NCBI GenBank assembly: GCA_015062005.1 | Contig: SUVL01000007.1 | Coordinates: 1-64,000 of the forward strand | Length of the DNA: 64,000 nt | DNA from: Akkermansiaceae bacterium | Lineage (GTDB): Bacteria > Verrucomicrobiota > Verrucomicrobiia > Verrucomicrobiales > Akkermansiaceae | Direction: 5' to 3' | Shown: positions 25,533 through 31,426 of the stretch, one piece after another | How the letters are laid out: the number at the start of each line of letters is the position of its first letter | Numbering within the stretch: position 1 is the stretch's first letter | Program-made: the position numbers and the translations under genes | The notes under the pieces: model-generated | Seen by the model: only the letters and a program-made list of their open reading frames with translations | Database searches by the model: none | What the model was told of the DNA's origin: nothing

Positions 25533-27677
25533 ATGCATTCCCACGCCATCGGTATAGACTTCGGCACCAGCAAAACGCTGGTCAGCCACATTAATCCCCA
25601 GACAGGGCATCCCGAAACCATCCGGCTCGGCCGCGGTGGAGATTTGATTCCTACCACAATCTTTATCGATTCTGACGGGCGTTTTTCTTTCGGGGACGAC
25701 GCCGATGATATGATTGAAGATATTTCCGGCACCTACCTGCGGGGATTCAAGATGCAGCTGGGGTCTGATACCCCTGTTCACATGTATCTGGCTCCCAATG
25801 GAGATTTCAGGCAATTGACTGCTAAAGACTTGGTAAGGGAATATCTGCTCTATATCCGGCAACAAGTAAAAAAACTGGTTTACCAGGGAGAACCAGTCAC
25901 CAGAGCCACCATCACCCGTCCCGTCAATTTCTCTCCCGCCCAGTGTCAGGAACTGCAACAGGCGGCGCTTGCCGCTGGCTTTGAGCATGTGGAGTTCACT
26001 ACCGAACCGGAAGCCGCAGGCCTTGCCTATTGCAGGCTCAATGCAGCCCACGCCTTTGCCAGAAATGCGCTTGTTGTCGACTGGGGTGGCGGTACTCTGG
26101 ATTTTGCGCTCGTCACCCGTAGTCACGATTCTGTAAGAACTCATGGGCACCTGACAGATGGTGATATGGAAATGGGCGGCGAAAAGTTCGATGAAATACT
26201 GTGGAACTATGCAGTAGAATCGCTGAAAAGCCATGGTGTAACCACCCTGAATCCAGTTTCTCAATTACCAAGGGTTCGCAGAAGCAAGGAGTTGCTCAGC
26301 TCACGACAGGAAGTCGCCCTGCGACTGAGCCATGAAAACGGTGCTTGCCCACCGTTGGAGCTCAGCCGAGAGACCTTCAACAGCATGATTGCAGCCTACA
26401 TTGACAAGGCTGCGCAAAAACTCCACGGGTTATTATCACGCATTCCCGCAGAACACCAGCCTGAGATGCTGCTTCTCGTAGGCGGCAGCAGTCAGATTCC
26501 GCTGATTAAGGAAACGCTGGAGGAGGCATGCGGGCTTCCTGCCTACATGTGGCACTACTCCCGCGAAGCCGTCGCGCTGGGAGCGGCTTTGTGGAATCAT
26601 GTTGAACAGAAACCAGCGGCTCCTAAGACGGAATCAAAGGCAGACAGAATTAAATTGATTAGTTCTGGAAATAATAAAATTGCGGTCATTAATACATTGC
26701 GCGATATTTACCCCCAGCTGGGACTTGCTGATGCAAAACAACTGGTTGAATCCGCCCCTGTCATTCTTCCTGATAAAACGGAAATGAACCCTTGTGTTGC
26801 AGCTGGCATGCTGGAACGCGCAGGCTGTAAAGTTAAGATTCTTTCAAAAGCTGAAGAATACGAACCTGAACAACACGAGTCTCTTTATAATAATATATCA
26901 GGAGTATGGGAAGGCTCGTGCACAAACCTCTCCGCAGGCGGCATAACCGCCCCTATAATGCTGGTTCTCGACACCAAAGCCCAGAAAATTACCGGAAATC
27001 TTGTGATAGGCGGTACTGAGCTAGTTGGAAGTGGAAAAATCACTGGACAAATCATCGGTAACTCCATAACTTTTCAATCCCCAGGCGACAACATCCACTT
27101 CTCTCAAATAACATGGAGGGGAACTGCATCCAATAATGTTATTGAGGGAACTTATGTCGTAGAGCCAAAGAATATATTCATTAAACCACAACATGGACTA
27201 TTCCGTACATCAAAACAAGAAAGGCAGAAGGGGACAAAGTCAGGCAGACTCAAATTGCTCAGCTTTGGAAATAATAAAATTGCGGTCATTAAGACATTGC
27301 GCGATATTTACCCCCATCTGGGACTTGCTGATGCAAAACAACTGGTTGAATCCGCCCCTGTCATTCTTCCTGATAAAACGGAAATGAACCCTTGTGTTGC
27401 AGCTGGCATGCTGGAACGCACAGGCTGTAAAGTTAAGATTCTTTCAAAAGATGAAGAATACGAAGGAGAACAAAAGGACACGCAGTTTGATAACGAATCA
27501 GGAACAAATGAAGGTTCCTGCACAAACCACCCCGCCGCTCAGGCTCCCACACACATCCCCCAACCAACGCATGAGCCTGCGGCTCCGCCAAAATCTGGAG
27601 GTTCATCAGATGACTCGGGATGTTGGAAAATTGTCTTTATAATCATAGCCATCGTTCTTATGTGTGCTTGCGGTTAA
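25533..27677 (+). CDS. Hsp70-like ATPase fused to two L7/L12 C-terminal-like domains, tail-anchored
   Basis: A 714-aa paralogue of the preceding protein with the same ATPase domain (residues 1-360). After that the two sequences have nothing in common. Residues 370-445 and 571-645 are near-identical domains (NKIAVINTLRDIYPQLGLAD, then AKQLVESAPVILP and GCKVKILSK), which match the C-terminal domain of ribosomal protein L7/L12, the surface that binds translational GTPases. Between them lies a beta-rich domain (residues 455-555: GVWEGSCTN, GNLVIGGTEL, FSQITWRGTA). A Pro-rich linker and a final hydrophobic helix (IVFIIIAIVLMC) suggest tail anchoring. L7/L12 binding to the operon's GTPases is an attractive inference, but unproven. 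Confidence 0.82.
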   Translation: MHSHAIGIDFGTSKTLVSHINPQTGHPETIRLGRGGDLIPTTIFIDSDGRFSFGDDADDMIEDISGTYLRGFKMQLGSDTPVHMYLAPNGDFRQLTAKDLVREYLLYIRQQVKKLVYQGEPVTRATITRPVNFSPAQCQELQQAALAAGFEHVEFTTEPEAAGLAYCRLNAAHAFARNALVVDWGGGTLDFALVTRSHDSVRTHGHLTDGDMEMGGEKFDEILWNYAVESLKSHGVTTLNPVSQLPRVRRSKELLSSRQEVALRLSHENGACPPLELSRETFNSMIAAYIDKAAQKLHGLLSRIPAEHQPEMLLLVGGSSQIPLIKETLEEACGLPAYMWHYSREAVALGAALWNHVEQKPAAPKTESKADRIKLISSGNNKIAVINTLRDIYPQLGLADAKQLVESAPVILPDKTEMNPCVAAGMLERAGCKVKILSKAEEYEPEQHESLYNNISGVWEGSCTNLSAGGITAPIMLVLDTKAQKITGNLVIGGTELVGSGKITGQIIGNSITFQSPGDNIHFSQITWRGTASNNVIEGTYVVEPKNIFIKPQHGLFRTSKQERQKGTKSGRLKLLSFGNNKIAVIKTLRDIYPHLGLADAKQLVESAPVILPDKTEMNPCVAAGMLERTGCKVKILSKDEEYEGEQKDTQFDNESGTNEGSCTNHPAAQAPTHIPQPTHEPAAPPKSGGSSDDSGCWKIVFIIIAIVLMCACG
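26641..27474 (+). repeat. 600-bp-period direct repeat encoding the two L7/L12-like domains
   Basis: The blocks 26641-26874 and 27241-27474 align with no gaps at an offset of exactly 600 bp, and the central 200 bp differs at only a handful of positions. This is a recent in-frame duplication within the 25533 gene. Confidence 0.85.
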
Positions 27678-27709
27678 TTTTATCCAATACCAGATACTAT
27701 ATAAACTGC

Positions 27710-28135
27710 ATGAAACACCGCACTAGAAAGAGTCTTTATTTACACATTGCAACGTGCAGTACCGTCATTGCATGCTATTTAATCAACAAGTTCATCCTTT
27801 CAAACATTATAATACTGAAATGCTACTTCAATGATTTATTGTGTGGATTTGGTTTCTATTCCTTCATCTACACTAGCTATTACCTCGTTTCCGGGAAAGA
27901 GCCACCTAAAACGATTGACCACTTCTCCGGCATTCTTTGCCTAATATCCTTGGCATCTCTATTCTGGGAATATGTAGCTCCTCTATACATCAAAAGTTCC
28001 ACATCAGATTGTTATGATGTTATCTGCTATATGAGTGGCTGTTGCGTTTTTCTCATTCTACGTCTTATCGCAATATCCGAGTATCGAACTATAAAATTCA
28101 TACATACAGGACGCATACCTTCCCGTAGCCGATGA
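27710..28135 (+). CDS. Small multi-pass membrane protein
   Basis: A 141-aa protein when started at ATG 27710 (MKHRTRKSLYLHIATC), 32 nt after the second Hsp70-like gene; the longer track version overlaps that gene. Four hydrophobic helices can be seen (about residues 9-26, 33-57, 73-94 and 112-134), separated by short polar loops. Base composition is the most AT-rich of the block. It closes the accessory operon and could be its membrane anchor or channel component. I do not recognise the family. Confidence 0.6.
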   Translation: MKHRTRKSLYLHIATCSTVIACYLINKFILSNIIILKCYFNDLLCGFGFYSFIYTSYYLVSGKEPPKTIDHFSGILCLISLASLFWEYVAPLYIKSSTSDCYDVICYMSGCCVFLILRLIAISEYRTIKFIHTGRIPSRSR

Positions 28136-28183
28136 TAATAATCAGGATTATGGAATAAGAGCAATTGAATGAAACTAGTAAAA

Positions 28184-28279
28184 TTACCTCCAGATGCAGA
28201 GCAGGCCGTAGAGGACTCCGGCGAAAAGGAGGATGAAGGCCAGGAGGTAACCCAGGAACTGGAGGTAGCGGTAAAGCAT
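28184..28279 (-). CDS. 31-aa single-helix membrane peptide
   Basis: Minus-strand ORF missing from the track: ATG at 28279, stop TAA at 28184. The product begins MLYRYLQFLGYLLAFILLFA and ends in CIWR. It is one hydrophobic helix with basic ends, of the size and kind of small regulatory membrane proteins or type I toxin peptides. The codons are GC-rich like the chromosome, unlike the AT-rich block to its left. No clear promoter was identified. Confidence 0.5.
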   Translation of the reverse strand: MLYRYLQFLGYLLAFILLFAGVLYGLLCIWR

Positions 28280-28400
28280 TTTGAAGTACGAAGGTAAGCA
28301 TCAATTTGTCGAGCTCTTTACTCCAACATTGGGACACATGCAGGGATTTTGCCGCAAGAGCAAGGTAACGATGATGCAAGCAATGGCAATATCAAATGCA

Positions 28401-28434
28401 AACCGGCCCGCATGCTTAGGCATGCAGGCCGGTT
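28401..28434 (-). terminator. Terminator of the rpsM-rpsK-rpsD transcript
   Basis: Long stem AACCGGCC-x-GCATGC with loop TTAG/CTAA and the matching arm GCATGC-x-GGCCGGTT, 28 nt beyond the rpsD stop. The T-tract is weak, so termination may need help. Confidence 0.7.
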
Positions 28435-28462
28435 GAAGTTTGTGCTATCGGGAACCCCGTTA

Positions 28463-29074
28463 TTAGCGGGAGTAGAGCTCAACGATGAGCTGCACGTTCA
28501 CGATGGGGGCGATCTCCTCGACGGAGGGGATGCGGGTCACCTTGCCGGTGAGCTTGGCGGTGTCAACCTCCAGCCAGTCGGGGGTGGTGGCGCTGGCGGC
28601 CAGCTCCACGAAGCGGTTGGCCAGAGCCTGGGAGCGAGCCTTGGCGGCCACGCTGATCACGTCGCCGGGCTTGCAGGAGTAGGAGGCGATGTTCACCTTC
28701 TTGCCATTCACGGTCACGTGGCCGTGGGAGACCATCTGACGGGCAGCGGCGCGGGTGGTGGCAAAGTTCAGGCGGTAGATGATGTTGTCGAGGCGGAGCT
28801 CCAGCAGCTGCAGGAGGATATCGCCGGTCACGCCGCGGCGGCGGGAGGCTTCCTCATAGTACTTGCGGAACTGGCCTTCGAGCACGCCGTACATGAAGCG
28901 AAGCTTCTGCTTTTCGGCAAGCATGATGCCGTAGTCAGACTTCTTCTTGCGGCCGGCGCGGGCACCGTGCTGACCCGGAGGGAAGGGACGACGGGCGAAA
29001 GCCTTGGAGGCACCGAAGAGCTCAACGCCGAAACGGCGGCTGATCTTGGCGGTAGGACCTGTGTAACGAGCCAT
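28463..29074 (-). CDS. rpsD: 30S ribosomal protein S4
   Basis: A 203-aa primary-binding 16S rRNA protein that also nucleates 30S assembly and is an autoregulator in many bacteria. MARYTGPTAKISRRFG at the start, the S4 RNA-binding domain LELRLDNIIYRLNFATTRAA then ARQMVSHGHVTVNG, and the C-terminal IVELYSR are all standard. There is no N-terminal zinc-binding cysteine set, so this is the C-minus form. It is the third gene of rpsM-rpsK-rpsD and is followed by a terminator, not by rpoA and rplQ as in the classic alpha operon. Confidence 0.97.
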   Translation of the reverse strand: MARYTGPTAKISRRFGVELFGASKAFARRPFPPGQHGARAGRKKKSDYGIMLAEKQKLRFMYGVLEGQFRKYYEEASRRRGVTGDILLQLLELRLDNIIYRLNFATTRAAARQMVSHGHVTVNGKKVNIASYSCKPGDVISVAAKARSQALANRFVELAASATTPDWLEVDTAKLTGKVTRIPSVEEIAPIVNVQLIVELYSR

Positions 29075-29112
29075 AATGTTCTGTTATCTTTCTTGGTTCT
29101 TGTTAAACTCTA

Positions 29113-29643
29113 TTAGGCGCGACGAGCCTTGGGAGGACGGCAACCGTTGTGGGGGATGGGGGTCACATCAGCGATGGAGGAAATCTCCAGACCGATGGCC
29201 TGCACGGCACGCACAGCGGACTCACGACCGGAACCCGGTCCCTTCACGCGAACCTCGACCTCCTTGAGGCCGTGGCCCATGGCCTGGCGGCAAGCGTCCT
29301 GGCACACAACCTGACCGGCATAAGCGGTGCTCTTGCGGCTGCCCTTGAAGTTGAGCTTGCCGGCGGAGGACCAGCCAATCACGTTGCCCTTCAGGTCGGT
29401 CACGCTCACCACGGTGTTGTTGAAGGTGGAGGAGATGTGCACGATACCGGTGGTAACGTTCTTGCTGCCCTTAGCCTTGAGAATCTTGACCTTGTCGTCA
29501 TCATCAGCGAGACCCAGCTCGGCAAAGATGTCGCGACGACCCTCGGGCTTCTTCTGCTCGGCGGGAGCGGGAGCCTCGGTCTGAACGGGAGCCTCGGCGG
29601 CCACTACGTCCTTCACTTCTTCCTGGATGGTTTCTTCAGCCAT
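29113..29643 (-). CDS. rpsK: 30S ribosomal protein S11 with N-terminal extension
   Basis: Forms part of the 30S platform. The conserved S11 core starts near residue 55 ([20 protein letters not shown]) and runs to [12 protein letters not shown], with [18 protein letters not shown] and [14 protein letters not shown] as expected. The protein is 176 aa against about 129 in most bacteria. The additional N-terminus is acidic and alanine/proline-rich ([18 protein letters not shown]) and would protrude from the subunit. The ATG is well placed 27 nt after rpsM, and no better internal start precedes the core, so the extension looks real. Confidence 0.95.
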   Translation of the reverse strand: MAEETIQEEVKDVVAAEAPVQTEAPAPAEQKKPEGRRDIFAELGLADDDDKVKILKAKGSKNVTTGIVHISSTFNNTVVSVTDLKGNVIGWSSAGKLNFKGSRKSTAYAGQVVCQDACRQAMGHGLKEVEVRVKGPGSGRESAVRAVQAIGLEISSIADVTPIPHNGCRPPKARRA

Positions 29644-29670
29644 TTTCAGTATATTCTCTTAAAGGGTTAA

Positions 29671-30039
29671 TTACTTCTTGGCGCCCACAGTCTTCTTGCG
29701 GCCCTTACGGGTGCGGGCATTGGTGCGGGTGCGCTGGCCGCGGACCGGAAGGCCCTTGCGGTGGCGGATGCCGCGCAGACAGTTGATGCTGGTCAGACGC
29801 TTGAGAGCCATCTGCTTCTCACGGCGCAGGTCACCCTCGATGAGGATGTTGTTGCTGGTGATAGCCTGGACAATCTTGGTCAGCTGAGCGTCAGAGAGCG
29901 TGCCGGTGCGAAGGTCCGGGGAGATACCGGCCTGCTCCAGCACCTTCTTAGCCGTGGAGGGCCCGATGCCGTAGATGTAGCACAGGGAGGCCTCAACGCG
30001 CTTCTCGTTGGGAATTTCGATACCGAAAAGACGAGCCAT
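29671..30039 (-). CDS. rpsM: 30S ribosomal protein S13
   Basis: A 122-aa protein at the top of the 30S head contacting P-site tRNA and 50S. MARLFGIEIPNEKRVEASL, the helix-two-turn-helix region and the C-terminal RGLPVRGQRTRTNARTRKG are all standard. First gene of the cluster, with its own promoter at 30105-30132. rpmJ and infA, often just upstream, are not present here. Confidence 0.97.
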   Translation of the reverse strand: MARLFGIEIPNEKRVEASLCYIYGIGPSTAKKVLEQAGISPDLRTGTLSDAQLTKIVQAITSNNILIEGDLRREKQMALKRLTSINCLRGIRHRKGLPVRGQRTRTNARTRKGRKKTVGAKK

Positions 30040-30104
30040 AGTGGTGTGTTATTATTAGATGTGTTTTCTGTTCGCCACCGGGCGGCGGCAATTTGTCGGC
30101 GCAG

Positions 30105-30132
30105 ATTCTACACGCTTTTTGCCTTTTTGCAA
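30105..30132 (-). promoter_or_regulatory. Promoter of rpsM-rpsK-rpsD with structured leader
   Basis: Minus strand TTGCAA (30132-30127), 16 nt, TAGAAT (30110-30105). About 60 nt of leader follow before ATG 30039, containing a GC-rich stem (GCCGCCGCCCGGTGGCG) where ribosomal autoregulation could act. Confidence 0.65.
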
Positions 30133-30210
30133 GCACAATTTCACAAAAATTACAACTTTGGGTAATTTTGGGATTTTCGAATCCCCAAATCAGTGCTCAG
30201 GTGGCAGTTT

Positions 30211-30645
30211 TCAGTCCAGCTCCGGCATGGGGCGGAGGGCGGGGGGCTCAGGGAGGGCGGCCTTGGTGGAGCCACCGCCGCCGGTGTATTTCGGCATCAC
30301 GCTGGGGGTGTAGGTGGCGGGGGTGGGAATCTTTTTAAGCGTGATAGCCACGGAGTCCTCCTCTATATACTTGGCCTTGGGGTCGCTCTCCGTCCAGACA
30401 AAGGAAAGTAACTTGCTGGTGACGGGGGAAATCGTCTCGGAGGCGATTTCGTAACCGCTCTTGCGGGCCACAATGCCGAGGGTCTTATCCTGCGCAATTT
30501 CTGTGGTGACGGGGCTCTTGCCCACATAATCGCCGTTGATGGTGATATCTGCCCCTTCGGGGAAGGTGTTCACGGTGAAATCCTTGGTACCCACGCAGGA
30601 GACCAGCGCGGCAGTGAGCACGGAAAGACAGAGCAGCTTCTTCAT
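30211..30645 (-). CDS. PEGA-domain lipoprotein
   Basis: A 144-aa protein from ATG 30645. The 14-residue extension in the track runs through its promoter. MKKLLCLSVLTAALVSCVG is a lipoprotein signal with lipobox VSC. The mature part has a PEGA repeat (FPEGADITINGDYVGKSPVT), a small beta-rich domain found in surface proteins, then a Pro/Gly-rich C-terminal tail. It is likely anchored in the membrane or outer membrane. Neighbours are the ribosomal cluster and small elements, giving no hint on role. Confidence 0.75.
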   Translation of the reverse strand: MKKLLCLSVLTAALVSCVGTKDFTVNTFPEGADITINGDYVGKSPVTTEIAQDKTLGIVARKSGYEIASETISPVTSKLLSFVWTESDPKAKYIEEDSVAITLKKIPTPATYTPSVMPKYTGGGGSTKAALPEPPALRPMPELD

Positions 30646-30652
30646 GGCGCCC

Positions 30653-30682
30653 AGTTTACCGCAAGGCAGGCACGGCTTGCAA
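30653..30682 (-). promoter_or_regulatory. Promoter of PEGA lipoprotein (leaderless type)
   Basis: Minus strand TTGCAA (30682-30677), 18 nt, TAAACT (30658-30653), 7 nt, ATG 30645. Confidence 0.6.
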
Positions 30683-30799
30683 GCCAAAATTAGGCATTTT
30701 GAAAAACTCAGTCCTAATCGTTAAAACCATGAGGGTGCAAGAGCATCAGAATGAACCGCCCCGCCCAGGACGAACCGTGGGCGGGGACAATTGGGGGCT

Positions 30800-30898
30800 T
30801 CACCGCAGCAGCTGCACCGTCTTCACGAAGATTTCAAGTACATACCAGACAATCGCAAGAATTGTCACAACTTTGGTGGGGGTATTATCGTTATTCAT
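30800..30898 (-). CDS. 32-aa single-helix membrane peptide
   Basis: Minus-strand ORF missing from the track: ATG 30898, TGA at 30800. The product begins MNNDNTPTKVVTILAIVWYV and continues with LEIFVKTVQLLR: a short polar head, one hydrophobic helix and a basic amphipathic end. A strong promoter with a TATAAT box lies 47 nt upstream, and a GC-rich hairpin (CCCCGCCCA/TGGGCGGGG, about 30759-30786) follows the stop. Promoter, ORF and terminator-like stem together make expression likely. Confidence 0.6.
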   Translation of the reverse strand: MNNDNTPTKVVTILAIVWYVLEIFVKTVQLLR

Positions 30899-30945
30899 AA
30901 CAAAATGCCGCCCCCACGGCACCATGCCGCAGAAGCGGCAGCCGC

Positions 30946-30975
30946 ATTATATGCTCCCGCCCCAAGCACCGTCAA
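30946..30975 (-). promoter_or_regulatory. Promoter of the 32-aa peptide gene
   Basis: Minus strand TTGACG (30975-30970), 18 nt, TATAAT (30951-30946). Confidence 0.65.
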
Positions 30976-31073
30976 GAAAAACATTCAGGCCGCCTGACGA
31001 CAAGCGCCAAGCGGCCTTAAAGTTAATGAATAACGCCCGGGACCCCTCCCGGGACAAGGCGTTTCCACCCTGC
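30976..31073 (-). ncRNA. Candidate small RNA of about 100 nt
   Basis: A minus-strand unit without ORF: promoter TTGACA (31108-31103), 17 nt, extended -10 TGcTTGAAT ending at 31080. A transcript from about 31073 would fold a stem with CCCGGGA-GGGG-TCCCGGG inside AACG/CGTT, and would end in the stem AGGCCGC/GCGGCCT followed by a T-tract (30976-30983 region). I do not recognise a known RNA family; the SRP RNA apical motif is absent. Confidence 0.4.
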
Positions 31074-31142
31074 AACCGTATTCAAGCATAGCACCACACC
31101 ATTGTCAAGCAAAAACAGAACCTAAGGAGTTTGCACCCCACA

Positions 31143-31166
31143 CGTGTCCCAAAGATTTGGGACACG
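31143..31166. repeat. Perfect inverted repeat upstream of the ATPase-nuclease pair
   Basis: CGTGTCCCAAA-GA-TTTGGGACACG, an 11-bp dyad. A half-site TTTGGGACACAT recurs at 31337-31348, about 40 bp before the ATPase promoter, and a shorter TTGGGACACAT lies near 28327. It could be an operator or the end of a decayed mobile element. Confidence 0.45.
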
Positions 31167-31387
31167 AGGATTTACGGTTGACAATTTACGATTGACGAAT
31201 TGAAAGTTAGCGACTTACGCCGATAGAGACACAAAATGAAAGCTTACTGCCGATGGTGAGGCGTCTGATACCCCACTACGAATTTTCACACAGAATACTA
31301 TGCCTTTATCTTGTTTAGGACTATTTTTCCATAATCTTTGGGACACATATGGCTTGCACCGAGAGTGACAAAGCCAAAATTACGTGC

Positions 31388-31416
31388 TTGCACCGGCATG
31401 CAATATATGATAGTAT
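31388..31416 (+). promoter_or_regulatory. Promoter of the ATPase-nuclease pair (near-leaderless)
   Basis: TTGCAC (31388-31393), 17 nt, TAGTAT (31111+300 numbering: 31411-31416), 10 nt, ATG at 31427. Confidence 0.6.
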
Positions 31417-31426
31417 GGCGGGTAAT

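Noticed and set aside
28349-29116. 255-aa plus-strand ORF over rpsD
   Set aside because: It is the antisense of rpsD and its terminator.
30976-31073. SRP (4.5S) RNA
   Set aside because: The conserved apical loop motif (GGAAGCAGC with GGUGCU-like partner) is not present.
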